A stretch of DNA of 64,000 bases from Lonicera japonica (GCA_021464415.1 CM038470.1:12164394-12228393), one strand, 5' to 3'; shown: positions 1 through 18,450, numbered from the stretch's first letter. Made by a program: numbers and translations. Notes: a model not told the origin generated them from the sequence alone.

Positions 1-300
1 GAGAAATTCATCAAACCTCAAATGCAACTCGGAGAGTGAAGGAATTTTAGTTACGGAGAGTCTGGGGATCGAGAATTCGAGGTAACATTGATTGAAAGTA
101 ACCAAGTAGAGTGTGATTTGAATTAGGAATGTTGAAGCGAAGAGTGTAAAGAGAATAATTGAAAATGGAGGGTTGGTGTAGTGTAGTCGATCATTACTGT
201 GTTTTGAATGAAACCCTACCGGAGAGAGAAAGTGCGTGAGAGAGAAATTCAAAAGAAAGTGAAGTGGGCGCCCTCAGAGCGTATAAATTAGGATTTACGT
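1..300 (-). promoter_or_regulatory. probable promoter and leader of a minus-strand gene to the left
   Basis: On the minus strand there is a TATA-like AATTTATA at about 285-292, followed toward position 1 by a CT-rich stretch typical of plant 5' leaders. No convincing ATG-led reading frame continues to the edge, although one minus-strand frame is open over roughly the last 150 bases. Whether any of it is coding cannot be decided from this window. The same stretch could simply be an intergenic pyrimidine tract. Confidence 0.3.
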
Positions 301-410
301 AAGTTATAACCGGAAAGGAACCACACACATAACGATATTTTATATGTACAAATAAATTGAATTTAAAAATATTGTTAATTCAATTGTTTGTATCTTTTAT
401 ATTAACCTAA

Positions 411-732
411 GGGCTCGTTTGATTTACGGACAAAAAATTAATTATTTTATCTTTTTCATAAAGGTGACAAATTAAATTTTTTGTCGAATTTTTTTTCTTG
501 TATTTAGTAAAGTATAAAAAATATTTAGATAAGTCTATTATTGTCCAAATTTTTTATAATAAATGCTTGAAAATCACATGAAAAAATTAATCTCATGTGT
601 TTTGAGATGAATGGTTTTATTCCATACTTTTCCCTCTCTTGGAAAAATATTTTCTGAATTTATGCTTACCAAACAAAGAAAAGAAAAAGCTTTTCTTTTC
701 TAAATACTAAAATCCGTGGACCAAACGAGGCC
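411..732. mobile_element. Tourist-like (PIF/Harbinger) MITE, copy 1
   Basis: The terminal inverted repeats are GGGCTCGTTTGATTTACGG on the left and, read inward from the right, GGCCTCGTTTGGTCCACGG. A TAA target duplication stands at 408-410 and 733-735. The element is 322 bp. A second copy in the opposite orientation lies at 20841-21162 and shares internal stretches such as AAATGCTTGAAAATCACATG. TAA duplications with GG-starting ends are typical of PIF/Harbinger-derived MITEs. No coding capacity. Confidence 0.75.
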
Positions 733-898
733 TAAATGTTATGCACAAATTAATGCCAAAAAAACAAAGTTTTGATGGAACCAAGGGATAAATCCTGATG
801 GTTGATAACTTGTACATATTTTTAATAATTTAAATTTATTAAACCCATGTCTAAAAAGGTATTTATTCTCGCATTTTAAAATTGTAAACAATTATGAG

Positions 899-1359
899 CA
901 GGATTGTGCAGTGTTTGGTTAACCGTGCGGTTTTAGAGTAAACTAAACAGATAAGTTGATTTTCAGATGACAATCAACCGAACAGAACCGGTGAATGCTT
1001 AAAACCTGTTGGGGTCTATTCGAATAGTCGGTTTTTATCGTTTTCGGTTTGGGCAATTGGGCCAACTTTATATTGTTGGGCCATGACTTAAAAATTATTT
1101 TTATATTATTGAACCATGATTTAAAGTCATTTTTGATAGAAAATTGAGCTTGTTTTTTAATTAATTAGGCACTTTTCTTCTTAATAAAATATCTTTCGGT
1201 TTGGTTCAATTTTTACCGGTTATATAATACGGTCAAGCAACAACCGAACCGACCCCTTTTGGTTTTTATATTCTCCAATTGAACTGGGACCGAAAATTTT
1301 AAAAACCATCTAATTCAAGTCGATTCGGGCCAATTTTTCGATTTTTTTGTACACCCCTA
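899..1359. mobile_element. probable non-autonomous hAT element
   Basis: The left end CAGGATTGTGCA and the right end read inward, TAGGGGTGTACA, form an imperfect inverted repeat. The flanks ATTATGAG (891-898) and ATCATGAG (1360-1367) are an 8-bp target duplication with one mismatch. An 8-bp duplication with YAGG-type ends fits hAT. The interior has CCGGTT/AACCG repeats but no open frame of note. Length 461 bp; an old insertion judging by the mismatches. Confidence 0.55.
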
Positions 1360-2126
1360 ATCATGAGTGAAGATTTAAACTCTCATTTTCTTGCATTAAG
1401 AAATAAGGCTATTTTTGTATTAAAAAAAAGAAAGAAAGAAATTTTCTAAAAATTAATTTTTTTATCTTTTTTTTCTTCTTCTTCTTCCTCTTTAAATGCA
1501 AAGCAATATAAAGAATTCATCAATTGCATTCATGCCAATTGAATTAGTACTTCTTTATTATGATAGACAAGAGAAACAAAAACAAAATACAATATCGTTA
1601 TATAGCCCTTAATCTTTGATAATAATCTTAGTTGTTTAAAGTTGGGTTTTAAGAGTAGTATTTTGATTTGAAAAGCTGTCCTAAAACACAAGTCTTCCTG
1701 TAAAAATCCATGTTTTGAAAAGTAATCTCAAAGGGAAGAAAAGAATTCAAACAGTGAACATGATTGGAACCGTGAGAATTTTTACCCAAAAATGTGAACT
1801 TGTTCTGCATAAAGGTTAAATTAGCAAAAATCATGTTCAAAAGAGAAACGGAAAAAAAAAATTGGAACGTAAGAATCAGTTGACTTTTCCCTCGTATGAT
1901 CGAACCCAGGTCGTGTTAATCTACAACAAAGTAATCGATAGTCTCGTCCATCAGACTTAATGGTCCTATAACCAACTTTTACACTTGCTTCTTCAAACAT
2001 ACTCGATCATTGAGAACTTTGCATTTGTGCCACCAGGGCCAACAATATTCCAACACCTTTTAGCAAATCCGATACGAATACAAAAGGGACCTAATTACAC
2101 ACAAATGTAGTTATTCATACTAGTAT

Positions 2127-2157
<31 letters not shown>

Positions 2158-3635
2158 TGCGCTAGTCTTGACATGGCTTGAATTACAATCGACCCCACAG
2201 ACCAGATATAACCCAGTGCCAGGCCCAAGCGCCACCCATTTGTCTAAACGTACTTGGCGGGTTAACTCATTAGCTTTTCAAGCCTGTGAGAACTAAACCC
2301 TAATTTAGCATTTTCATGTGGTGCTCATGTCAGGTAGACACCTCTCGGGTTAAGAGTTACTTCCCCTGTAAGAAAGGTACTAAGAATAGACAATTAAGCT
2401 TATCTATAAAAACAACAGAATAGATGGAAAACCTCCTTAACTAATCCAAGTCTGGCACGCAAAAAGCGACTTCAGTAGATACATGACCATTGTGAAAGGC
2501 CTACGATCCAAAACCACAAGTGTTCAGAACCGAAATGAAAATATATCTACATGATCAAAAGTATACTTAAGGACACTGCTATTGCCAAAGCGTATATGGC
2601 TTCTAGCAAAGCAAATACATTATGCTTTAAGCATAATGTACAACAATTTAATCGGCTATTTGCTTTACCAGAAGCCAATTCAGATTTGGTAATAGTATTT
2701 CCCTACTTAAAAAGGAGCAAAGATAGAAGCTTCCATCAATTGAAAAAGAGGAAATTGAGACTTAACACAGATTCTTCCCTCCCAGCAAGAACTAGCGTCT
2801 GCAAAGAAAAGCGAATAGAAGGCATCAATAATACAGATTTCCCTATAAAAATCTGACTTGCTTTGAATTTCAAACATATAAGAATATATATATATATATA
2901 TATAGCTTATACAGACTGAAAATAACTTGATAGTCAATAAAAGCTTAAATTTGAATAAATGCAGCAATTTGAGATGAACGCCAATTATCTAAAATATATC
3001 TATGGCCGTGATAGACGCAATTTGAGGGGCAAAGGGCTCGTCATGAAATTTTAATGAAAATAATATTTCAAAAAATATGAGTTAAGCCTAAACAAGTTTT
3101 CATCAAGACTGATCAAAAATGTTCATTCACCTTATTTTCGCGACCACACAAACACAACAGCAGCAGCACGGCCTTTGTCTTATACAAATTAAGTGTCCAA
3201 TTTTACCCATTTGGAACATAACCAATGTCCCGCATCTCACAATAGTTAAACAAGTTTAATTCTTAGCCATTGAAATTACACTAACCTTACAAAAAGTGTG
3301 AAGTCAAACAAAGACTCTTAATTTGGGATGGAGGGTATATTTCCTTTTTGTTTTTCTGATCTTTTCTAGGAGGGTAGCATTCAAACGGATCTGGGTGCCC
3401 TTCAGGGCCGAGAGGGGAGGGAGGGGGGTAGAGAGAGCGCATGCACTTCGTGCATTTGGTTATCATAAAGAGCCCACTAATATTGTACCCCCATAAATGA
3501 CAACATCAGGTTTTAAGCAAAGGAACATATCTAAGGCAATTTTGATTTTTGAAACAGCAACAAAAGTATCTAATAAAAGGAAAATGAAGCCGTGAGACAT
3601 TAAATCCTTACCTTTGAAGAATCGAAACAAGTGGC
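1360..3635. other. intergenic region with no supported gene
   Basis: About 2.3 kb downstream of the PP1 stop codon. I see no exon with protein similarity. It contains a TA microsatellite (2128-2157), a shorter one near 2886-2904, and near 1880-1990 a stretch whose minus strand has a tRNA B-box-like GGGTTCGATC, possibly an old SINE. The part next to 3636 probably includes the PP1 3' UTR. Near 3300-3345 is a piece resembling a Stowaway MITE end (TTTGGGATGGAGGG). Confidence 0.5.
2128..2157. repeat. TA dinucleotide microsatellite
   Basis: Roughly fifteen uninterrupted TA units. No associated gene feature. Confidence 0.9.
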
Positions 3636-8833
<5,198 letters not shown>

Positions 8834-9204
8834 TGGTCCCTGCCCCTTTTTAACAGACCCTTTTCTCTCTCTCACTGATAATAGTTTTTCAGATCTTTCT
8901 TTCTTTCAAACACAAAACCTACTCTCTTCTTTTCTTTCTTTTTTTTATTATTTCTTGGTTGGAATAGGAATAATGTTTATTATTTTCTTTTCACCCCATT
9001 TTCTATTTCAATGAACTAGGGGCGTGTGGAATTGGAAAAAGTGTGATGTTGTGGTGGATTCAAAATTGTTTAGAAATGGTGGAAAGGAAAGAATGTGATT
9101 AGTCAAGTAGTTTAGGTTGCAGGTTAGAGGAGAGGGAGACGGCTGAAACTTCAATGCGCCGGGACGCCCACAAATTTCAATAATTTTTATTTTTAAATTT
9201 TAAA

Positions 9205-9606
9205 GTGACATTTGATAATATTTAAAAATTGAAATTAAAAATTAAAAATTAAAAATTAAATTTAAAACTGAAATTAAAAAAATTGTTTGTTTAGTTTTAA
9301 AAATTGTATCTGAAAAAATGTTATTTGTTTGAATATAACAATTTAAAAACTGATATTTTTTAATATGTCAATTTTGTTCTTATTAGTGTATTTAGATTAT
9401 ATAATTAGGGCTTTAATAAGGGTAAAATATGTATTTTATAATGAGAAGTTTTAAGTTTTCAGATTTAAGTGGCAATTGCCACTTAAATTTTTGGATGCAA
9501 AATTTTAAATCTAAGTGACAAATCACTTAATTTTTTGCCAAACAAACAATTTTCACAACACTTAATTTTAAGTTTTTAAATTTAAGTAGTCAAAATAAAC
9601 AACCCC
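9205..9606. repeat. MITE-like repeat, family B, copy 1
   Basis: This AT-rich block of about 400 bp recurs at 37786-38058 and 38821-39169. Shared landmarks in order are an AAAAATTG start, TTTGTTTGAATATAA, ATGACAATTTTG or its variant, TTATTAGTGTATTTAGAT, AAGTGGCAAA words and a terminal AAACAACCCCT. The ends (GTGACATTTGAT against AGGGGTTGTTTA read inward) look like degraded inverted repeats. I could not fix a target duplication, so the superfamily is open. Confidence 0.6.
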
Positions 9607-11689
9607 TAAATTAATTAAAAATTATAAGCAAAAATTTTATTAAAAATTATAACCGACTATACAAATATGACAGCCCCTTCCAATTAAATTATCTCTCAAA
9701 TATATTTAAAATTGTTCCTAATGAGGTTTGAACATAAAACCTCCATCCTTAACTTAAATTCTTGCTTCATTACTTTTACCTAGGTTTTACCATAACTTCG
9801 TCACCGTCCTTCTTCGTCATACATGTATTATCATCGCCTAGGGGATAGATCAAATGTCCAGTCAAACCGCGGATAACAAGATTTGAATTTCGCTCACTCT
9901 TACGAAAAGTAATTTTTAATGCATATACTACAATTCCACAATGGTATTATTCCAAAAGTAATTATAATTAATGTTAAAGTAATGTATAATTTTTATTGCA
10001 TATCCAAAGACGCTACCATTCATTCAAAAGACATCTTAAATTTGAATCACACAATTTTTTTCTCTTATATATCTTTTAGATTAAAAAATCATTATCCCTT
10101 ATTATATAAATTCCTGAAAATAGTATTTTGTTTTGGCAAAGCTAATTTTATTTTATTTTTGACTATGCTCTGAGTTATATGCACTTTCGGTCCGACTAAT
10201 CCTATAGCAAGAGGAGTATGGTAATAATAACATGATTTAGTATTAAAACACGATCTCATAACTACATGTAGTGATTTCCAATTTATATATAAATAAGTTC
10301 TGTGAGAAATATTTTATTTAATTTTAATGAAAATTAAAAAATGTCGCGTGCTTACTACTTAGAGTCAAATGGAATAACATATGTATATGTAATAATATAA
10401 ACTAGAAGTCGCCATATTCAATTATGACACTGAAATTTCAAGTGCATAGATGGAGAGTATGCAAATGCATTATTTTGACAACGCTAGAAATCAACCTTAG
10501 GAGGTTCAAGTCGATTCAAAGATTGTCTCAGTGACAACCTTATACCACTGTATCAAAAGGCTTGATTACTTATTAAAGAGTTCAACATTATTTATCCAGC
10601 TAACAACTCAAAAACTCATAGGGGTTTAAGTGGTCAACTCCTTGGCATTGTGCCAAAATTTGAATCGGTGCGCTAGTGATGGTGAGCAATTTATCTACTT
10701 ACCCACACTATTGCACCGTTGAACCACCTTCTTCTCACCATTACGTCAATAGGCAAGTAAACAACATCAAACCACTACAGAGTAACCATAAGCAGAGTTT
10801 TGGTACTTTTCTGAAACTGCAAAATTACCTCCACCCTCCCCAACTTATAATAAAAGTTAATGTTAATCCACATGTTTAAATCTATGACCTTAACATAAGA
10901 AACCCAAGTTGTTACCACTTGACCAATTTTACTAGATATAATTATTTTGTTTGGGAAAAAATTATTAAGTATTATATTACACATATATTGAGTGTGCCAT
11001 CCAATTTAGTACCGATAAATTGTGTCTGTTTAAATTATTGTTAGAAAACGTTCAAAATTAGTTCATTACTTTCTCGTGAAAATTAGTTTACATCGAGATG
11101 TAAAAATTTTAACGCACACAACAAATGCAAGAGCCACACCCAAGAACATGACAATTACTATTGGTTCATTCGATTTGCATTTTATATAAAGAATTCTTGC
11201 TTGTTCGGTAACACTTGCATACTCAAAATTTCATACAATACATTTCTAGTAGTGTCTCATTCCGTAATTTTAATAAACTTAATTTTCGTATTACAACTTA
11301 ATTTGGCATTTTTTCTTTTTCTTATAAATCTACGATTGTTTTCACAGAAGCTTTAGTTTTGCACGAATTTTTTTTCATATAAAATTATCTCATAGGATGT
11401 CTAATTATTTTTCGTGTAACTTATCGAAGCACTGATTCTTCTGGTGTTCTTTACACAGCTTTATTTTTCATAAAAAGTAGTTAAAATTTTATGTTTGTCG
11501 TCTGTAGTAGTGTTGAAAACTTTAATTGCAAAAAAGTTCATGAAATTAATTTTCACGGTATTTAGAATAAATATTTTTCATGAAATATATTTTTATTTTT
11601 TTTTTAGTTTCCATGTACTTCAAAAATTATTCCGGCCTAAGATTTTATATTTCATGAACAATATTTGATGGTGCAAATAAGTGAATTAA
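9607..11689. other. intergenic region with nothing recognised
   Basis: About 2 kb of AT-rich sequence. The open frames here are short and match no family that I recognise. I see no clear inverted-repeat ends or long direct repeats. Confidence 0.5.
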
Positions 11690-12543
11690 TTTACTCTGCC
11701 AACTACAGAGAGACACATGGCCGTCCACATCAACAGCCTAGTCTACCATGAGAAAAGGAGACTCGAGAGCTCTACTTTAACACTACTTGGAATCATGAGT
11801 TCCAGAAAGTTTGAGTACCGAGCCTGGAGATTATTTTTATGCAACAAGTTGCGGAGCTCAAAGACCAAAGCTCTTTCAACAAGCTCCAGAACTCTATCGC
11901 CAACCACCGTGTCATGGTAGGCGCAGACAGTATGGGCGACTGCTACCAACACCACAGAGGCTCCCTCAACTTTATTAAATACATACCAACTGCATTTAAT
12001 GCACCGGTATCCATGAAGAAACAACGTTAGAGTTGGTGGAGATAAAGGATGGCTTTGGACCTGCTCCATAGAGTTCCCTCCACACATCTCCTCTATATCA
12101 TATATATATATATATGAGAAGCATTTACTTCTCTTACCAACTAAGGAACAACTAAGAAACTCAGCAATCAAGTAACACACAGTTAAATACTAAGAGAGAA
12201 TTGAGCAATCAAGCCTCCATTACAAGAGAGACAGAGATATAAAACTAAAACGCCCACAACAAAGCTCTCAATATAGAGAGTTTAGAACTCGTGTGGCTTA
12301 GAAATACTAGAACAACTGGAGAGATTTTGTAAGTTTGTAATACTAACTCAATCGATATAATACAAAGCAACCCAAGCTTGTAACTCTATTCACCAGATGA
12401 GGACTAACCCATATCTCCATATAAGGCGAACTTCCTCTATGTATCTTTGACTCATTTAGCTCATTCTGTTATTGTTCTAATCATTTAAACCAATCATTTG
12501 ACTGTGTGGTCAAAACTAACCTTTTCTAATTTTTCGTACCAAC
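11690..12543 (+). mobile_element. probable 5' LTR of a degraded Ty3/gypsy element
   Basis: The right limit is set by TTTAGCGTTATCTGTGGAAA at about 12547. It matches, with several changes, the TTGGCGCCGTCTGTGGGAA that follows the LTR of the Tat-type element at 59215. A long leader with CT-rich and TATA-like sequence (near 12100) precedes it and a gag remnant follows. The left limit is a guess because no 3' LTR is present to align. Confidence 0.35.
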
Positions 12544-12619
12544 AGTTTAGCGTTATCTGTGGAAAAGACATTTTCTCTAAGTCACTTTTCTTTCCAAAAA
12601 GTTAAAAACATCCAAAACT

Positions 12620-13850
12620 CACCACTTCTTATTTAGGACAAACTCAACCAGACCCTTTGGTGTCACTAAGAAAACAACATGCCACCCTCCAAGTTCAAAT
12701 TGATAAGCTCATGGCCCAAAGAGAAACTCTCCTAGCCAGCTCAAGAGGCAGGTCAGTTTCAGCCTCTGTGTCTGCATCTACTCGCCCAATTCCTGCGCAA
12801 GTCCCAGCTGTGTAAAGCCTTAGAGACCATCGCAAAGAATCTAGGAGGAATCACAGCAAAACTAATGAGTTTGAATCTAATAAATCCAGTTCTAAGAGAG
12901 AGTCCTTCTTTGAAAAGGTTTCGACTATACTTCCTCCTCCACTAGTGAGAAATCCGCAAGAAAATGTGGTCCACGAAGGACGCTCTGAGAGAGTTGCTCA
13001 ACATCAAAGCCAAAATAGAGGAGCTTGACCTCCTGTTCCCTTAGTTCGGGAACCTGAACATGAAGCAAGTGCCAGACCTCAAAGGTCTGTATTCGATAGG
13101 ATATCTCACAAGGGATCCGTGGAAGAAGTAGAGAAAAGGCTTAGGTCAGAAATTAGGGCTCAACTGGCCAAAATGATGAAGACAATGAGCCACCTTGAAA
13201 GGAGCTTGGCCGCTGCCCTGGTGAGGGACTCCGAATTCCTATTTGCGGAGCACATTCAGAGCTGCCAGGTCTTAGAGAAATTCAAACTCCCAACATTAGA
13301 GTCGTATAATGGTACTATGGATCCTGAAGATCACTGGCAGCAATACGGGAATATAATGGGGCTTTAGAATGTCCCAGATGGCATTTATGTAGGGCATTTG
13401 TCATAACTCTCAAAGGGGGCGCACATATGTGGTGCAACGGCTTGCTCCCCCGGTCAATACAGAGCTCACAAGAGCTCAAAACCATGTTTTTTGCTCATTT
13501 TCTTGGGACTCAAAAGCAGTCCAAGCCTTCCACTTACTTCTTCACCATCAAACAGAGGTCGACAGAAAGTTTAAAGAACTATGTTTGCCAGTTCAACCAG
13601 GAAAGCCTCACAATCACAAATCTCAATAAAGGAGTAGCGATGGTTGCCTTTATCGAAAGGGTGAGCTCCTAATACTGCCTGATGACTCTGGCCAGGATGG
13701 CCCCGAAAACTATATCCGAGCTCTTAAACGAAGTCAACAAATATATTGGTGTGGAAGAAACTCTCCAGGGGTATGACTTACCAGGCCTCTCAACTCTCTT
13801 GCCCTCCTCCAAGCACCAAAGGGGACACAGTCCACCCCATGGTTAAGAGA
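12620..13850 (+). pseudogene. gag remnant of a Ty3/gypsy retrotransposon
   Basis: A broken reading frame encodes a coiled, charged N-terminal part (around 13119-13250, with KRLRSEIRAQLAKMMKTM) followed by the retrotransposon gag core. That core includes KLPTLESYNGTMDPEDHWQQ at 13283-13340 and, after a stop and a frame change, WCNGLLPRSIQSSQELKTMF and FTIKQRSTESLKNYVCQFNQ at 13430-13610. These match the Retrotrans_gag pattern of plant Tat/Athila-like elements. Stops interrupt the frame at several points, and nothing resembling protease or polymerase follows before 13976. This is a 3'-deleted relic. Confidence 0.7.
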
Positions 13851-13975
13851 AATCTAGAATCTTGACCAATAACTTTTTGACACATTATTTAGTTATTTAA
13901 GTTGGTATGTATCATTATTCTTATGGATGAAGGTGTTAATTATTTGTTATTTGTCAAAAGCATTTGATTCCTCTT

Positions 13976-14419
13976 TATTACTCTTTTCATTCAAGTTCGT
14001 TTAAGGAGGTCTAGTTCGAGGCTTGAATGGATAATTTATTTTTTTTGACATGGCTCATCTGTATTACTCCTTTTATCCAAGTTCGTTCAAAAGGGGTCTT
14101 GCTCGATGCTTGAATGGATGATTTTTTTTTCACGAAACTTAATTTAGATGATCTCTGTAACAAGTAGACCATCTCTACAAAATTTCATCATAAAATTAAA
14201 GCCGTAAGTATGCGTGATGAAAATTTGATACATATGTTAATTTTCAACCATTAAATTTTAGATGACTATTTTACTCACTTCTGGTTTGAATTTCTTGATG
14301 AAATTTTATGAAATTGATCCACTCATTTCAAAGATCATCTCCACCAAGTTTCATGAAAAAAAAAATCATTTATTCAAGTTTTGATACCCCCTTGAACAAA
14401 TTGGATAGAAAAAGTAATA
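13976..14419. mobile_element. imperfect fold-back element with duplicated left arm
   Basis: The sequence TATTACTCCTTTTATCCAAG at 14062, with the roughly 65 bp after it, reappears inverted at the right end (TATTACTTTTTCTATCCAAT on the minus strand from 14419). The left arm is present twice in tandem, at 13976 and 14062 (period 86 bp). The centre contains ACCATCTCTACAAAATTTCA and related inverted words. I found no certain target duplication. Confidence 0.5.
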
Positions 14420-15359
14420 GAGGAGATCAAAGTCTTTGTTAAAATATATTGTGCTAGTTAAACGCAGGGTGTAAATTAAGTTTCCTTATTTTATAGGTTT
14501 CTTTATTCTTATTATTTCCAAACTCTGATATTCAATAAAACCCTATAAATAGGGTTCTTCTTGTATTAATTAATTATTATCAGAAATGCAATCATTTTCT
14601 TATTTTAAATTGGTATCAGAGTGGAGCCATCCTTTATATATATATATATATCGACCACTCATAACAAACCTCTAACCAAATCAAATCATAACCACTGCTA
14701 AACAATAATCTCAAGTCATAAACCTTGCCCATTGTCATAAACCAGAATCACCAACCAAATTAAGTCATAACACTGACTACTCAAACAAACCAACGAAATA
14801 AAATTTTATTTTTAAAACTATAAATATCGATCTAGATTAGACTACACACCACATCAATATTATTGTCTCCTAAGACGATACAAACGCTGAAAAAGTCACC
14901 ACAATCAGAGCTCACATAAGCCCTCATGTGCGGCGCGTAGAACCCTAGCATTGCCTCAGATCTGACGCGCATCTACCACTCACACTAATTAACACGCTCT
15001 GCTCCAAACCGGCTCCATTTGTGTCTCTTTTGTTCCATTGCCACATGCGCTGTTAGTTGTCACTCGCTAACTCACCACAAACGCCTCAAGTGTCCTCTAC
15101 TGCCTACACGTAATTGTTGATCCACTAATCAGCTAATGACACGTGTCTTATGTTGCCTACATGCCTTAGTTAACCTAGTTAACCTTTTTAAATTAAAGCA
15201 GTTTGAAATATAATTTTTTTAACTGGTTTAGCAAAATTTTAACCGATTCTTGACCACCATGTACTAGTTCCTAGTTTTTTTACCCTCCTGATCTCAAATC
15301 CAGCTTCAATTTTTGTAGAATCAGCCTCTATTTTACAATTTTCATTACAAAGCCTCATA

Positions 15360-16270
15360 ATGGCCCATGATCCAACAACTGATATTAAATCATCGGCGAA
15401 TGTATCTTCTCCAATCATCATTCAGACTAAAAACTCTTTATTCAATATAGGTGTTATACTAGATAAGACTAACTATGATATATGGTCTCAACTTATGAGG
15501 ATGCATATTGCTGAAAAAGAAAAAATTCTCGTTTATTCGCAGTATGTTTCCAGTACCCAAAGAATGAACTCCAGAATACAAAAAATGGTATCCAAATAAT
15601 CAAAGGGTGAAGTGAGGGCTCTTGATGTTCATGAAACCAAAAATTATGAAACAATATATTCACATTCTTACTGCATGATAAATATGGCATTATCTGTGTA
15701 AAGCCTTTTATGATGGAACTGATAAACTACAAGTTTTTATCTTAAATCAAAGGGCATTTACAATCAAACAGAATGGCAGACCACTCTTTAAGTACCATGG
15801 AGAGCTAACATAAATCTTCAGCGAATTGGATCTTCACGATAATGTGGTCGTGGAAAGTATAAATAATATAAGATTTTATAGAAAGTCAATTCAGTATTTA
15901 AGAGTTCACATTTCCTTGCAGGGTTAGACAACGAACTTAAACAAATTCGTGGTAAAATCTTACGAAATGATCCGATCTCGAAAATAGAAGTGTACGCAGT
16001 GGTTCATCGGGAAGACTTCTGGTGAAAAATATTGACAATATTACTATTGTAGCTATGGTGGTCGACAACGTGTCCCACAGAACAATCAAGATTAGTTCGA
16101 AAGAAACTTAAATTGGTGCAACCAAAAGAATTGAACTAGATCTTATAATCGAACTTGCGACTCTCAGTCTAAGGGTCGTAGGAACAATTCACAATATCCT
16201 AATTGTTCAACATGCGGGCAAACCGGGCATTCAAAAAAAGGGTGTTGCGAAGTAATTGGCTATCTAGATT
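15360..16270 (+). pseudogene. copia gag remnant with zinc knuckle
   Basis: The frame opens at 15360 with MAHDPTTDIK and gives the gag signature VILDKTNYDIWSQLMRMHI, then breaks at 15597. A CCHC zinc knuckle (CSTCGQTGHSKKGC: C-x2-C-x4-H-x4-C) is readable near 16205-16250 and keeps all four metal ligands. Stops and frame changes lie between the two segments. Confidence 0.7.
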
Positions 16271-16419
16271 GGTGGAATAATTCTCTGAGTCATTGTTCAA
16301 ATCGTAAGGATGAAGATGATGGAAAATATGATGAATGTGATGGAAAATTGGCTTCGATATTGCTTACAGTCATTAGAACACCTTGTAAGGCTTTAAATTC
16401 TACATATGTTTTTAATAAT

Positions 16420-18450
16420 ACATGAATAATTGATTCCGATGCTACAGATCATATGACATTTGATTCTAGATGAGTCACATTTTTTACCCCTATCCCAAAA
16501 TTTTATTTAAACAGCTAATGGTAATCCAATTCTTGTTATTGAGGAAAGATTGATTCCTTATCAGATACCTTGAATTTAAACTTTGTGCTCATAGTCCCCT
16601 AACTTAATTATAATTTATTGTTTATTACTCAAATTATTAATGCTCGAAATTGTATTGTTATCTTTTGACCTTCCTATTGTGTTCTTAAAGATATTCAGAC
16701 GAGGATGTTGATTGGTTATGGTGTTAGGCGGGAAAAATTATATTACTTGGACTTGGCATTGAAGAGCAGAAACCACTTACACCAGGCCCCACAAACTGGT
16801 GCAGAAAGATAAAGAGAAGATTTGGTTATGGTATCGGTGTTTATGTCATGCATTATTTAGTTAATTAAAGAAGTTATTTCCTAAGCTTTTTAAGAAAGTT
16901 GAACTTTCGATTTTTCGTTATGAAACTTGTGACTGGCAAAAACCATCGTACTTTTTTATCGTTACTGAATGAATGTTCAGTTCCTTTTATGTTAATTCAC
17001 TCTTATGTTTGGGGCTTATTTCTTAACTCTTCTTTGAGTGGTGTTCATTGGTTTGTTATATTTGTTCATTGGTTTGTTATATTTATTAATGATTACACTT
17101 ACATGATGTGGATATGTCCCATGAAGTCTAATAATGAAGTAAGCTATTTGTTTTAAATATTCCATAAACAAATCAATACACAATATCAAGCTACTATATA
17201 GGTGCTTCGAAGCGATAATGGTAGAGGTACAGACTTACATGAGTATTTTAAAAATCATAGAATTGTCCAATAAACAACATTTGTTAGAAGTGGTACGTGC
17301 ATCACTACTTAAGGCTAATACTCTAGTGTCTTATTAAGGTGAAGCTCTTTTCTCTGAAGCATATCTGATCAACCAAGTTTCGTCGACAGTTTTTAATTTT
17401 CAAACAACATTTGATGTTCTAACAAAAGTGGTATTGACTCATGTAGTGCTGGATTTACCACAATGAGTATTTGGATGTGTTGCATGTGTTTACTTGCCTA
17501 AAGAACAACGAAACAGTTAGAATCTCGTGTTCTAAAATGTATATTTATGGGTTATGCATCTAATTAGAAAATGTATCGTTGCTATCATCATCCTACCCAG
17601 AAAATGTATATAACTAAGGATGCTGTGGTCCCTGTAAATGACCCACGTGAACGAGAATCATTGAAGAAATATTTATCTTGAGAGTTCGATATAAAATATT
17701 TTGGTGAACTAAAGTATTTTTTAGGGATTGAAGTATTCAGATCTTTAAAGGGCATCTTCCTATCTCAAAATATGCATTAGATTTACTAAGTGAGACTGAA
17801 TGTCTGCCTACCAGAAATACACCAATAGAAGAAGGTTTAAAGTTGGAAATTAAAACTAATTAAATGTCGGTTAATAAAGGGTGTTGTGAAATATTGGTGG
17901 GAAAGCTGATGTACTTAGCACATACTAGGCTCAACATTTCTTTTGCATTTACTACAGTTAGTCAGTTCATGCATAATCCTAGAGATAAGCATATGTGGGC
18001 CGTTAAGAAGATTATTAGTTATTTGATTGGGTCGGGAATGTAGGTGACATATGGTTTATATTAAGATATTTCATGTTTATCGGTAGGAATCTCGTCATTT
18101 GGAGAAGTAGTAAACAAAATGTCATTTTTTTAAGCACTAAAACAAAACATCGGGGAATGGCAGTTGGAGTCCATGAATTATTGTGGTTGGAGTTACTATT
18201 GACTAATTTAGGTTATCGATCGAGGAAAACTATGATCCTATGTTGTGATAATGAGGCAGCGTGTGATATTACTCAAAATTTGGTTCATCATAATAAACCA
18301 AACCATGTGGAACTATATAGATTCTTTACTAAAGATAAATTAGAGGAAAACTTAGTTACAATGCCTTATATACGTTCGGAAGATCAACTGGTTGATATAC
18401 TCACTAAGATTATTTCTAGCAGGATATTTTCTAGGTTATCAGTAAGTTGA
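16420..18450 (+). pseudogene. copia pol remnant (protease, integrase, RT, RNase H)
   Basis: The protease active site region reads IIDSDATDHMTFDS near 16425-16470, with Asp where the family has Gly (DSGATDH). The integrase segment at 16995-17150 carries HWFVIF twice because 21 bases are repeated in tandem. Reverse transcriptase remains as ELKYFLGIEV near 17710. RNase H is the best-preserved part at 18073-18450, with CDNEAACDITQNLVHHNKPN. Many stops and frame changes make it non-functional. Confidence 0.75.

Noticed and set aside
2551..2856. 101-codon plus-strand open frame
   Set aside because: No family resemblance, no neighbouring exons and AT-rich chance composition.
8834..8875. N-terminal extension of PP1 (MRERKGSV...) in the long open frame
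   Set aside because: The first codon is GTG. The first in-frame ATG is at 8833 and matches the usual PP1 start region.
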